Shown in pieces: positions 1 to 7,857 of a DNA stretch of 64,000 bases. Position 1 is the stretch's first letter. Each line of letters starts with the position of its first letter. Source of the DNA: Afifellaceae bacterium (lineage in GTDB: Bacteria; Pseudomonadota; Alphaproteobacteria; Rhizobiales; Afifellaceae). Under the pieces are notes generated by a model that made no database searches, had not been told where the DNA came from, and was given only the letters and a program-made list of their open reading frames with translations. Made by a program: the position numbers and the translations under genes. The stretch is from contig JANQRH010000026.1 of assembly GCA_028284625.1 (NCBI GenBank), forward strand, positions 1 through 64,000, read 5' to 3'.

Positions 1-1809
1 CGCATAATCGCAGCGTGCCGGGAGACCGGCGCGGAGGCCGTGCACCCGGGCTACGGCTTTTTGTCGGAGAACGCCGCTTTTTCTGAGGCGCTGAAAGCCG
101 CCGGGATCGTCTTCATCGGCCCGCCGCCGGGCGCCATTGAGGCGATGGGCGACAAGCTGGAATCGAAGCGCATCGCAATGAAGGCCGGCGTTGCTACCGT
201 GCCCGGCCATGACGGCGCCATCGCCGATGCCGATGAGGCGGTGAAAGTTGCCGCCGGCATTGGCTATCCGCTGATGATCAAGGCGTCGGCCGGCGGCGGC
301 GGCAAGGGGATGCGCGTCGCCTTCGACGAAGACGAACTGCGCGAAGGCTTCGGCCGCGCGCGCTCCGAAGCATTGTCCGCCTTTGGCGATGACCGGATCC
401 TGCTGGAAAAGTTCATCGAAGAGCCGCGGCACATCGAGATCCAAGTGCTGGCCGACGCGCACGGCAACGTCATCCATCTCGGCGAGCGGGAATGCTCCAT
501 TCAGCGTCGCCACCAGAAGATTATCGAGGAGGCGCCGTCGCCGTTCCTCGATGAAGAGACGCGCGCGGCCATGGGCGCACAGGCGGTCGCGCTCGCCGCG
601 GCGGTTGGTTATCAAAGCGCCGGCACGGTGGAGTTCATCGTCGACCGCCAACGCGGCTTCTACTTCCTGGAGATGAACACAAGGCTGCAGGTCGAGCATC
701 CCGTCACGGAGCTCATCACCGGCATTGACCTGGTGGAGGAGATGATCCGCGTTGCGGCGGGCGAGCCCTTGCAGCGCTCACAGGACGATGTGCGTTTGAA
801 CGGCTGGGCGGTTGAATCCCGCATCTATGCCGAAGACCCGTATCGCGGTTTTCTTCCCTCCGTCGGCCGCCTGACGCGCTATCGCCCGCCGGAAACGAAG
901 CGGGAGGGCGATGTCACCGTTCGCGTCGATGATGGCGTGACGGAGGGTTCTGAGATCACACTCTTCTACGACCCGATGATCGCTAAGCTGTGCACGCATG
1001 CGCCGGAGCGCGTCGCGGCGATCGACGCCATGGCCGACGCGCTCGACGCTTTCGTACTGGACGGCATCCGCCACAACATTCCGTTCCTCGCCGCACTCAT
1101 GGCGCATCCGCGCTGGCGGGAAGGGCGGCTATCCACCGGCTTCATCGCCGAAGAGTTCCCCGATGGCTTCCACGGACTGACGCCTGACCGCGGCGATCGC
1201 GACGTTCTCGCCGCTATCGCCGTGGCGGCGGAACTGGCAGAGCATCGTCGCATCGCCTCAATTGCCGGTAAGCACGCGATTCTGCCGGCCGAGCCGCCGG
1301 ACCAGGTGCTGGCGCTTGGCGACGAGCGGCTTCCCATAATGGTGAGCGACACAGATCCGCCCGCGCTGATGGTCTCCGTGGATGGCGGTGCGGCCGTCGA
1401 CGCGCGGTCCGATTGGCAGCCCGGCAAACGCGTGTGGCGCGGCATGATCGATGGCGAAAACGTATTGGCGCAACTGGAGCGCCGCGGCCATACGCTTCAG
1501 GTGGCGCGCCGCGGTGTCTCGCTGACGGCCCGGCTCATGACCCGGCGCGCGGCGGAGCTGACGGCGCTGATGCCCGCCAAGGCCGTGGCTGACACGTCGA
1601 AGATGCTGCTCTGCCCCATGCCGGGGCTCGTGGTCTCCATCGCCGTTTCTGAAGGCCAGGAGGTGGAGGCCGGCGAGACGCTGGCGATCGTCGAAGCGAT
1701 GAAGATGGAGAATGTGCTGCGCGCTGAACGGAGCGCCAAGGTCGCGCGCATTCTCGTCGCACCCGGCGACAGTCTCGCGGTTGATGACGTCATCATGGAG
1801 TTTGCCTGA
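1..1809 (+). CDS. pccA: Propionyl-CoA carboxylase, biotin-containing alpha subunit (5' end outside window)
   Basis: The frame is open from base 1 (upstream residues read RIIAACRETGAEAV), so the gene is cut by the window edge and not broken. The visible 602 residues hold most of the biotin carboxylase domain: ATP-grasp loop KASAGGGGKGM, ERECSIQRRHQK, and EMNTRLQVEHPVTE. A linker follows, then a C-terminal biotinyl domain whose EAMKMEN motif carries the biotin lysine (codon 1702-1704). The enzyme carboxylates propionyl-CoA to methylmalonyl-CoA with a PccB partner that is not in this window. Sequence details (AMGDKIESK-like stretch, TELITGIDLVEEMIRVAAGE, GWAVESRIYAEDP) match PccA better than the second carboxylase at 19839, which sits with leucine genes. 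The next gene starts about 10 bases after the stop, so acyP is probably cotranscribed. Confidence 0.93.
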   Translation, partial: RIIAACRETGAEAVHPGYGFLSENAAFSEALKAAGIVFIGPPPGAIEAMGDKLESKRIAMKAGVATVPGHDGAIADADEAVKVAAGIGYPLMIKASAGGGGKGMRVAFDEDELREGFGRARSEALSAFGDDRILLEKFIEEPRHIEIQVLADAHGNVIHLGERECSIQRRHQKIIEEAPSPFLDEETRAAMGAQAVALAAAVGYQSAGTVEFIVDRQRGFYFLEMNTRLQVEHPVTELITGIDLVEEMIRVAAGEPLQRSQDDVRLNGWAVESRIYAEDPYRGFLPSVGRLTRYRPPETKREGDVTVRVDDGVTEGSEITLFYDPMIAKLCTHAPERVAAIDAMADALDAFVLDGIRHNIPFLAALMAHPRWREGRLSTGFIAEEFPDGFHGLTPDRGDRDVLAAIAVAAELAEHRRIASIAGKHAILPAEPPDQVLALGDERLPIMVSDTDPPALMVSVDGGAAVDARSDWQPGKRVWRGMIDGENVLAQLERRGHTLQVARRGVSLTARLMTRRAAELTALMPAKAVADTSKMLLCPMPGLVVSIAVSEGQEVEAGETLAIVEAMKMENVLRAERSAKVARILVAPGDSLAVDDVIMEFA

Positions 1810-1820
1810 GCAGCGTGCCG

Positions 1821-2108
1821 ATGGAAGGCGATATCCGCGCCGTGCATGTGTTGATCTCCGGCCGCGTGCAGGGCGTTGCCTACCGCGCCTGGACGGAGCG
1901 GCACGCCAGCGCGTTGGGGCTCTCCGGCTGGGTGCGGAACGTCGCCGGCGGCCAGGTTGAAGCCGTGTTCTCCGGGCCGTCCGCCGCGGTCGAGGCAATG
2001 CTGGCTGCATGCCACCAGGGGCCTGACTATGCCTGGGTTGAGCGCGTTGAGGTTCTCGGCCGCGCCGAGCCGGTCGCCGGCGCGTTTACTATTCGCACTG
2101 ATCGTTAA
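1821..2108 (+). CDS. acyP: Acylphosphatase
   Basis: A 95-residue protein covering the whole acylphosphatase fold. It has the phosphate-binding loop GRVQGVAYRAW with the catalytic Arg at its end, and WVRN with the catalytic Asn. It hydrolyses acyl phosphates such as carbamoyl or acetyl phosphate in the cytoplasm. ATG at 1821 is chosen; an in-frame GTG at 1815 is the alternative. The loop reads VAYR where many family members have VGFR, a conservative change. Its position directly behind pccA suggests a shared transcript, but acyP is a free-standing housekeeping gene in many genomes and a direct role in propionate metabolism is not implied. Confidence 0.9.
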   Translation: MEGDIRAVHVLISGRVQGVAYRAWTERHASALGLSGWVRNVAGGQVEAVFSGPSAAVEAMLAACHQGPDYAWVERVEVLGRAEPVAGAFTIRTDR

Positions 2109-2174
2109 AATTGGAACTGGCGCATTAACGCTTTGCTAAGCTAGCCTTCGCGGCAAGAAGGTTGGCGTCGCGTT

Positions 2175-2624
2175 ATGTCGAGAGTTGCGTTCACGACTTG
2201 GGTTGCCGCTGCCGGGCTGGCGGCGGCCGGTGCGGCTGGCGTGCAGCTTGCGCTTGCCGCCAAGGGCGACGAGGCCGCCCAGCGCGTGGCTGAAGCCACC
2301 GGCGATTTCGGCGAACCGGTCCCCCTGGCGCATGCCGCCAATCTGACAATGCGCTTCATTCAGGAAGACGGGCCGGAAAGCGGCCATGTCCGCGTCGTTC
2401 TGACGCCGGAAGTCCGCCCGCTCACCATCCTTGAGGCGCGCAGTGCTGCCCAGCAGGCATTCCTGGAGACGCTGAAGGAGCGGGGGCTCGGCGACAATCT
2501 CAAGCGGATAACGGTCGTCGTCCGACTGATGCCGAAGTCGCATCCCGATCCGGCCGGCGCCGAGCAGGTCATCGTGTATCTGCATAAGGGCGGTCGCGAC
2601 TGGTCGGTGCGCCCCGGCGAGTGA
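2175..2624 (+). CDS. Hypothetical exported protein
   Basis: 149 residues. The N-terminus ([22 protein letters not shown]) is a short basic stretch followed by an Ala/Gly-rich hydrophobic run, consistent with a signal peptide or single membrane anchor. The mature part is soluble with alternating beta-like segments (LTMRFIQEDGPESGHVRVVL, ITVVVRLMPKSHP, QVIVYLHKGG). I do not recognise a named family. It follows acyP by 66 bases on the same strand and is followed by the composite palindromic repeat. Coding quality (codon use, start after a purine-rich leader) supports a real gene; function unknown. Confidence 0.7.
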   Translation: MSRVAFTTWVAAAGLAAAGAAGVQLALAAKGDEAAQRVAEATGDFGEPVPLAHAANLTMRFIQEDGPESGHVRVVLTPEVRPLTILEARSAAQQAFLETLKERGLGDNLKRITVVVRLMPKSHPDPAGAEQVIVYLHKGGRDWSVRPGE

Positions 2625-2691
2625 CCTTGGCTGCGTAGCCCGGATGAAGCGACGCGCAATCTGGGCGCGCGGGCGCGTCGGCACGGCGCCT

Positions 2692-2952
2692 TAACCCTCC
2701 CCTTGAGGGAGGGTCGAAAGCGGCGAAGCCGCTTTCGGGGAGGGGTGAGCGCTGCCCCTTCATCCCTCATCCTGAGGTGCTTCTTTCGCCCTTCGAGGCT
2801 CGGGCCTTCGGCCCTCGCACCTCAGGATGAGGGCGAAAGAAGCCTCGAAGGACGGGATGAAGGGGCTTGCCGCAGCCGAATGACGCTCCCCCTCCCGAAG
2901 TTCGCTGCGGCTTCGCCTTCGCAAACTTCGACCTCCCCTCAAGGGGGAGGTT
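2692..2952. repeat. Composite nested palindromic repeat
   Basis: This fills the 357-base gap between 2625 and 2981, which holds no gene. The centre is a palindrome: CCCCTTCATCCC at 2755-2766 pairs with GGGATGAAGGGG at 2854-2865, and a perfect 15-base arm at 2766-2780 (CTCATCCTGAGGTGC) pairs with 2817-2831. A further 12-base pair joins 2781-2792 and 2830-2841. Outer flanks starting AACCCTCCCCTTGAGGGAGG (about 2693) and ending CCTCAAGGGGGAGGTT (about 2952) are inverted copies of each other. CTCATCCTGAGGTGC-type elements are known to me as abundant intergenic repeats in Hyphomicrobiales. Apparent ORFs across this region are repeat artefacts. Confidence 0.85.
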
Positions 2953-2981
2953 ATGGGGCTGTAGCTGCCGCGAAGTCTGGG

Positions 2982-3686
2982 CTACCCGAACACCCGCTCG
3001 AACTCCGCTTTCAAAGCGGCATCGACTTCCGCCATGGAAATCGGGATGCCGAGATCGGCGAGGCTCGTCACGCCATAGCCTGACACGCCGCATGGCACGA
3101 TGCCTGAGTAATGCTCCAGATCCGGGTCGACGTTCAAACTGATGCCGTGGAACGTCACCCAGCGCCGCACGCGGATACCGATCGCTGCGATCTTGTCCTC
3201 CGCCACGCTACCGCCGGGAAGCAACGGCTTATCCGGCCGCTTCACCCAGACGCCGATACGGTCCGCGCGCCGTTCGCCGGTCACGTTGAACCGCGCGAGC
3301 GTTGCAATGATCCAGTCCTCCAGCCCGCCGACATAGCGGCGAAGGTCGGGCCCACGCCGGTTAAGGTCGAGCATGAGATAGGCGATGCGCTGTCCCGGCC
3401 CGTGATAGGTAAACTGCCCGCCACGGCCGGACCGGAACACCGGGAATCGGTCAGGCGCCACCAGGTCGGACTCCTTGGCGCTGGTGCCGGCCGTGTAGAG
3501 CGGCGGATGCTCCAACAGCCAGACCTGCTCGCTCGCCTCGCCCGCGCTGATGGCGGCGGCGCGCGCCTCCATGGCCGCCACGGCGTCCGGGTAGGGGATG
3601 AGCGCGTCGCTGACGGACCATTCCACCGGCGCTGTTGCGCCCGGTGTCGACGAGCCGGCGGTGGCCCTAACGCTTTGAAGCGGCAT
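2982..3686 (-). CDS. lipB: Octanoyltransferase (lipoyl(octanoyl) transferase)
   Basis: 234 residues, normal length for LipB. It transfers octanoate from acyl carrier protein to lipoyl domains, the first step of endogenous lipoate synthesis, before LipA (not in window). The family signatures are present: [44 protein letters not shown] and [15 protein letters not shown]. The catalytic pair is Lys165 and Cys199, 34 residues apart as in the Escherichia coli enzyme. The start is the ATG at 3686. It is transcribed alone on the minus strand, convergent with the gene at 2175, with the repeat element between them. Confidence 0.96.
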   Translation of the reverse strand: MPLQSVRATAGSSTPGATAPVEWSVSDALIPYPDAVAAMEARAAAISAGEASEQVWLLEHPPLYTAGTSAKESDLVAPDRFPVFRSGRGGQFTYHGPGQRIAYLMLDLNRRGPDLRRYVGGLEDWIIATLARFNVTGERRADRIGVWVKRPDKPLLPGGSVAEDKIAAIGIRVRRWVTFHGISLNVDPDLEHYSGIVPCGVSGYGVTSLADLGIPISMAEVDAALKAEFERVFG

Positions 3687-3882
3687 GGTTCTATTCGCGC
3701 ATGTTTGCCTTGCCGGAGCAATATGGGAAGCCGCACCGCGCAGCGCGAGGCACCGGGCAATGCCAAGCCATGCGTTGGCTTAGTTGGCTAGAGAACCGTT
3801 GATCCGCGCTTAACCGCGGCCAGGCCGCTCCCTTTGACAACCCGCCCTGATTGCGTGAGACTTTTCGTCAGGAGGCGCGGCA

Positions 3883-4629
3883 ATGTCCACGGCTGGCCGG
3901 GGGCGTGGGACATATGAGGCCGCGACACGACCAATGCTTTTGAAGCCCACCCGGCTCGGTTTCAGCCTGCCCCGGCTGTTCGCCATCGCCGCTCTCGCGG
4001 CCGTTCTCTTCGTTCCGGAAAATGCGCACGCCGACACGTATCGTGTGGTTGGCGTCGGCCCCGGCGACGCCCTCAACATCCGCATCGGCCCGTCTGCGCG
4101 CTTTCCGGTCATCGGACGACTCGCCCGCAACGCGCGTGGCGTTCAAGGCCTCGGCGATTGTGTGCGACGCTGGTGCCCCGTGCGCGACGGGCTCACGCTG
4201 GGCTGGGCAAGCGCGCGCTTTCTGGAGCGGGAATCGCGTGGCCCCGCACCTGGCAGCGGCGGCGCCGCCGGCACCGCGCCACCGGGGATCGACAGCGTCG
4301 TGCTCCCCGACGGCACCATGGAGGTGCGCTTTCCCGATGGGCGGATCAGCCGCCGAAAACCGGACGGAAAGTTTGAAACGCAGTTTCCCGACGGCAGCAT
4401 ATCGATGCAGAGCTTTGTCCAGGTCCCGGGTGCGGACTTGCCGCCGCTCCCGGGCGAACTCGGCAATTGGGGCACGCAGGTCGCCGACGGCCTGCTCGGC
4501 GTGCTCAACAACATCCTGACCAATGCCGAGTTCGAGGCTTACCAACAGACCGAGGCCGGCAAGGATTTCTATGAGGTGCTGGATTGGCGGATCGCCAGTA
4601 TTCGGTTTTTGACCACGCCCGCGCAATGA
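3883..4629 (+). CDS. Exported SH3-domain protein with PDG nonapeptide repeats
   Basis: 248 residues. The start at 3883 has a strong AGGAGG site about 8 bases upstream. A hydrophobic segment at residues 31-45 ending ENAHA suggests a signal peptide. Residues 52-115 form a bacterial SH3-like domain (YRVVGVGPGDALNIRIGPS) with two cysteines (93 and 98) in DCVRRWC that could pair. Residues 141-175 contain four PDG triplets at exact nine-residue intervals (142, 151, 160, 169), a pattern resembling the beta-repeat G-box of TCP10/CPAP proteins. The C-terminus is predicted helical. The stop overlaps the next start as ATGA, implying translational coupling with the membrane protein at 4626. Role unknown; location is probably periplasmic or cell wall. 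Confidence 0.8.
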   Translation: MSTAGRGRGTYEAATRPMLLKPTRLGFSLPRLFAIAALAAVLFVPENAHADTYRVVGVGPGDALNIRIGPSARFPVIGRLARNARGVQGLGDCVRRWCPVRDGLTLGWASARFLERESRGPAPGSGGAAGTAPPGIDSVVLPDGTMEVRFPDGRISRRKPDGKFETQFPDGSISMQSFVQVPGADLPPLPGELGNWGTQVADGLLGVLNNILTNAEFEAYQQTEAGKDFYEVLDWRIASIRFLTTPAQ

Positions 4630-5162
4630 TAGCCATTCGCTTTCCGATCGGATGCTTCCTGCTGCTCGTGCTCGTCATGCTGATGGCAGGCCTCGCCCAG
4701 GCACAGGACCAGCCGGCGGAAGGCGACATCAGCCGCATCGAGCAGCTGCGCGCGCTGGAGGAGAAGGCTGGCGGGCTGGAGCCGACGCTTGTGCCACCGC
4801 AGCTTCTCGACGAAGCGGGGCAGGAGGTTCAGCGATTGGCGCTTGCGTCCTATTATCAGTATCGCATCGACGGCTACCGGCACCGCCAGGAGGTGTTCCG
4901 CTGGCAGCTCCTGTCGTCGCGGATCATCTTCGTGATGGTCATCTTTCTTGTGCTGGTCGGCCTCTATTTCTCCTGGCTGCAGTTCCGCTCAGCCCTGAAC
5001 GCCGAGCCGACCTCGGCCTCATCGCAGGAGACGACGTTCGAGGCGTCGGCATCCGGCCTGAAAGTCAGCTCGCCTGTGCTCGGCGTCATCATACTCGCGA
5101 TCTCGCTGGCCTTCTTTTATCTCTATCTTGTGCACGTCTATCCCATCGAGGAGATCCTCTGA
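4626..5162 (+). CDS. Hypothetical membrane protein, coupled to the SH3/PDG-repeat gene
   Basis: 178 residues from the ATG at 4626 inside the ATGA overlap with the upstream stop. An N-terminal signal peptide (hydrophobic LLLVLVMLMAGLAQA, cleavage near AQA-QD) is followed by a charged helical part (ISRIEQLRALEEKAGG), a membrane helix (IIFVMVIFLVLVGLYFSWLQ), a Ser/Thr-rich periplasmic or cytoplasmic loop, and a C-terminal membrane helix (VLGVIILAISLAFFYLYLV). I recognise no named domain. The overlap and co-orientation suggest that it works with the product of 3883, perhaps as its membrane partner; that is inference. Confidence 0.75.
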   Translation: MIAIRFPIGCFLLLVLVMLMAGLAQAQDQPAEGDISRIEQLRALEEKAGGLEPTLVPPQLLDEAGQEVQRLALASYYQYRIDGYRHRQEVFRWQLLSSRIIFVMVIFLVLVGLYFSWLQFRSALNAEPTSASSQETTFEASASGLKVSSPVLGVIILAISLAFFYLYLVHVYPIEEIL

Positions 5163-5265
5163 TCCGGCCGAAAACGCCGGATTGGGGAAGGTTGGCGGGG
5201 TGGCAGGCCTTGTGGCGGGGGATGCGGTTTGCTACATGAGCGCCCGCTAGCAAAGCCGGCATCAA

Positions 5266-5350
5266 GCGGTCGTGGCGGAACTGGTAGACGCGCAGCGTTG
5301 AGGTCGCTGTGGGGCAACCCGTGGAGGTTCGAGTCCTCTCGACCGCACCA
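5266..5350 (+). tRNA. tRNA-Leu (anticodon GAG)
   Basis: An 85-base class II tRNA. Acceptor arm GCGGTCG (5266-5272) pairs with CGACCGC (5340-5346), followed by A and an encoded CCA (5348-5350). The anticodon stem CAGCG/CGCTG encloses the loop TTGAGGT with GAG at 5300-5302, which reads CUC and CUU leucine codons. The T arm contains GGTTCGAGTCC, and a variable arm typical of leucine tRNAs is present. It lies between the membrane protein gene at 4626 and the mgtE leader. Confidence 0.97.
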
Positions 5351-5357
5351 GCGTTTC

Positions 5358-5488
5358 GGCGCCGAGGCTTAGCCTGAGCCACAGGCGCCCTGCGTCTCGG
5401 CGGCGACCGCCAAATCCCCGCCGCCGCCTTCTCCTGAACGATAGAACGGGTTAGACGGCCTGACGCGCCGCTTTCGGCGAAGCGGAGG
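5358..5488 (+). promoter_or_regulatory. Structured 5' leader of mgtE
   Basis: Between the tRNA and mgtE two hairpins can be drawn. CGCCGAG at 5360-5366 pairs with CTCGGCG at 5396-5402, with a nested GGCT/AGCC inside. Next to the start, CCGCTT at 5468-5473 pairs with AAGCGG at 5480-5485, and the right arm runs into the GGAGG ribosome binding site (5484-5488). Such an arrangement could control access to the binding site. It does not look like the classic M-box (ykoK) leader; a Mg2+-responsive role is inferred only from the gene downstream. Confidence 0.4.
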
Positions 5489-5496
5489 ATTCGCGC

Positions 5497-6903
5497 GTGG
5501 AAGCAGAGACGATCGTCGAGGATCGGCCCGCCGCCGGCTCCGCCATCCGGGACGAGGATGGCGCGCTCGATTCCGGCTTCGTTGAGCGCGTTGCCCAGGC
5601 CATCGAGCAGCGCGACGGCGCAACGCTGAAGGCACTCGTCGCCGAGCTGCACGAAGCCGATCTCGGCGACGTGCTGCAGGCGCTAGAGCCCGATCAGCGC
5701 GCGCAGCTCATCCGCCTGATGGGCACCGATTTCGACTGGGTGGCGCTGACGGAGGTCGACGAGACCGTCCGCACCGAGATCCTCGAGGCGATTCCCAACG
5801 AGCAGATCGCCGAAGTCGTTCGCGAACTCGATTCCGACGATGCGGTGGAGCTCATCGAGGAGCTGGAGGACAAAGACCTCGGCGAGGTTCTTGCCGGCCT
5901 GCCGTTTGCGGAACGCATCGCGCTGGAGCGCAGCCTCGACTACCCGGAGGATTCCGCCGGCCGGCGGATGACCAACAAGTTCATCGCCGTGCCGCCGTTC
6001 TGGACGGTCGGCCAGACGATCGACTTCATGCGCGAGGAGGAACGGCTCCCCAACGAGTTCACTGAGCTTTATGTGGTCGATCCGCGCTTCCAGTTTCTCG
6101 GCTTTGTTCCGCTCGACAAGCTTCTGCGCTCCAAGCGGCCGACCAAGATCGAAGAGATCATCGCCGAGGCCAAGCACACCGTGCAGGTGACCGACGATCA
6201 GGAAGACGTCGCCCGCGTTTTCGAGCGCTACAACCTGTTGTCCGTCGGCGTGGTCGACGATTCCAACCGGCTCGTCGGGGTGATCACCATCGACGACATC
6301 GTCGACGTCATCGAGGAGGAGGCCGACGAGGACATCAAGCGCCTCGCCGGCGTCGGCGATGAGGAGATCACCGACAGCTTCGTCTATTCGGTGCGCTCGC
6401 GCTTTGTGTGGCTCTTGGTCAATCTCGCGACCGCTGTCCTCGCCTCCATGGTCATCGGCCTGTTCGACGCCACGATCTCACAGATGGTGGCGCTTGCGGT
6501 TCTCATGCCGATCGTCGCCTCAATGGGCGGTAATGCCGGCACGCAGACCATGACGGTCGCCGTGCGCGCGCTCGCCACGCGCGACATCGAGACGATCAAC
6601 CCAACGCGCTTCATCACCCGCGAGGGCCTCGTCGGGCTGATCAACGGGCTGTTGTTCGCCTCCATCATCGGTGTGGTTGCTGTCATCTGGTTCGGAAGCA
6701 CTGAGCTCGGCATCGTTATCGCGCTGGCCATGGTCGTGAACATGCTAGCCGCCGGTCTGGCGGGGATCCTGATCCCGCTCGCTTTGGATAGAGCCGGCGC
6801 CGACCCGGCGATCGCCTCCACGGTCTTCGTGACCACGGTCACCGATGTGGTCGGCTTCTTCGCCTTTCTCGGCCTTGCGGCCTGGTGGTTCGGCATCAGC
6901 TAA
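5497..6903 (+). CDS. mgtE: Magnesium transporter MgtE
   Basis: 468 residues, GTG start at 5497 preceded by GGAGG. Domain order is that of MgtE. An acidic superhelical N domain (about 30-150) has repeated LEPDQRAQLIRLM and LPFAERIALERSL helices. A CBS pair follows (about 155-275; FTELYVVDPRFQFLGFVPL, GVVDDSNRLVGVITIDD). The C-terminal part (about 290-468) is a five-helix channel with the conserved MGGNAGTQTMTVAVRALA selectivity segment. It imports Mg2+ (and Co2+) across the inner membrane, gated by Mg2+ binding between the N and CBS domains. It stands as a single gene behind a structured leader. Confidence 0.96.
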   Translation: MEAETIVEDRPAAGSAIRDEDGALDSGFVERVAQAIEQRDGATLKALVAELHEADLGDVLQALEPDQRAQLIRLMGTDFDWVALTEVDETVRTEILEAIPNEQIAEVVRELDSDDAVELIEELEDKDLGEVLAGLPFAERIALERSLDYPEDSAGRRMTNKFIAVPPFWTVGQTIDFMREEERLPNEFTELYVVDPRFQFLGFVPLDKLLRSKRPTKIEEIIAEAKHTVQVTDDQEDVARVFERYNLLSVGVVDDSNRLVGVITIDDIVDVIEEEADEDIKRLAGVGDEEITDSFVYSVRSRFVWLLVNLATAVLASMVIGLFDATISQMVALAVLMPIVASMGGNAGTQTMTVAVRALATRDIETINPTRFITREGLVGLINGLLFASIIGVVAVIWFGSTELGIVIALAMVVNMLAAGLAGILIPLALDRAGADPAIASTVFVTTVTDVVGFFAFLGLAAWWFGIS

Positions 6904-6999
6904 GCCCGCGCTGCGAAGCAGGTATGCATCCGCGTCGTTGTTACGCCGACAACCCCGTGTATAGACCGGCCGCGACTTCGAAACGGATGGAGCTGATTG

Positions 7000-7767
7000 A
7001 TGGCCATTGGCGGTGAGTTCACGCAGCGGCTTCTTCGGGACGCCGGCCTCGGCCCCGGCATGCGCGTGTTGGACGTTGGCTGCGGAGCCGGCGATGTCGC
7101 CCTCCTTGCCGCCGACCTCGTCGACCACAATGGGGAAGTCATCGGCGTTGACCACCACGTGGGAGCGCTTGAGGCGGCGCGTGGCCGGGCCCGCGAACAG
7201 AAGCTTGAGAACGTCCGATTCACGCAAGCCGACCTGAACGACCTTCCCGACGATCTGGGCTCCTTCGATGCGATCGTCGGACGGCGGGTTCTGATGTATC
7301 AGGCCGACACGGTAAAGGCCGTCGAGCGCCTGCTGCCGAAGCTACGTTCCGGCGGGCTGGTCGTCTTCCATGAACATGACACCACGATGGTCCCCATCAG
7401 CGGTCAGCCGATGCCCTTGCATCACACCGTCCAAAAATGGATGAAGGCGACGATCGAGCGCGAAGGCGCCGACATAAACATGGGATTCAATCTCCACGCG
7501 GTGCTGACGCAGTCGGGTCTTTCGGTGGAGCAGGTGCGGGCGGAGGCGATCGTTCAGACGCCCACTCAACAATATCCGGTCGCTGCGATCATCCGCGCGA
7601 TGCTTCCAAGGATCGTTGAGCATGGCGTCGCCAATGCCGACGAAATCGATATCGAAGCGCTTGATGATCGGCTGGACGCGGAGCGCCTGAACACGAACGC
7701 CACCTATGTCGGCGACATGATGTTTGGCGTCTGGGCCCGCAAGCCGGAGGGACATTCGGCCGCCTGA
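7000..7767 (+). CDS. Class I SAM-dependent methyltransferase
   Basis: 255 residues from ATG 7000 (a TTG one codon upstream is less likely; GGAG lies about 8 bases upstream). Motif I VLDVGCGAGDVAL and the acidic motif II VIGVDHH show the Rossmann SAM site; post-motif FTQADLNDLP and FDAIVGRRVLMY follow. The C-terminal half (HTVQKWMKATIEREGADINMG) resembles UbiE/MenG-like enzymes of small-molecule metabolism, but the substrate cannot be told. It lies alone between mgtE and the lysozyme-like lipoprotein. Confidence 0.85.
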   Translation: MAIGGEFTQRLLRDAGLGPGMRVLDVGCGAGDVALLAADLVDHNGEVIGVDHHVGALEAARGRAREQKLENVRFTQADLNDLPDDLGSFDAIVGRRVLMYQADTVKAVERLLPKLRSGGLVVFHEHDTTMVPISGQPMPLHHTVQKWMKATIEREGADINMGFNLHAVLTQSGLSVEQVRAEAIVQTPTQQYPVAAIIRAMLPRIVEHGVANADEIDIEALDDRLDAERLNTNATYVGDMMFGVWARKPEGHSAA

Positions 7768-7857
7768 GTGAGCACCGGCCGCCCCGGCGTTAACCCTGTG
7801 CCTTAACACCGCTGAAACGATAAACGGGCATCACTGGAGCGATTCCCCACTCGCGTG

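Noticed and set aside
1..1809. pccA as a 5'-truncated pseudogene
   Set aside because: The frame stays open to base 1 with conserved biotin carboxylase residues; the truncation is the window edge.
2703..3093. Several overlapping open frames in the gap between 2625 and 2981
   Set aside because: They consist of palindromic repeat sequence read in different frames and share the same repetitive peptides.
5162..5182. ATCCGGC/GCCGGAT hairpin after the membrane protein gene as a terminator
   Set aside because: Perfect seven-base arms but no T-run follows; termination is not supported.
7790..7806. TTAA pair upstream of the GH25 gene as a CtrA box
   Set aside because: The spacing between the two TTAA units is nine bases, not the seven required by the CtrA full site.
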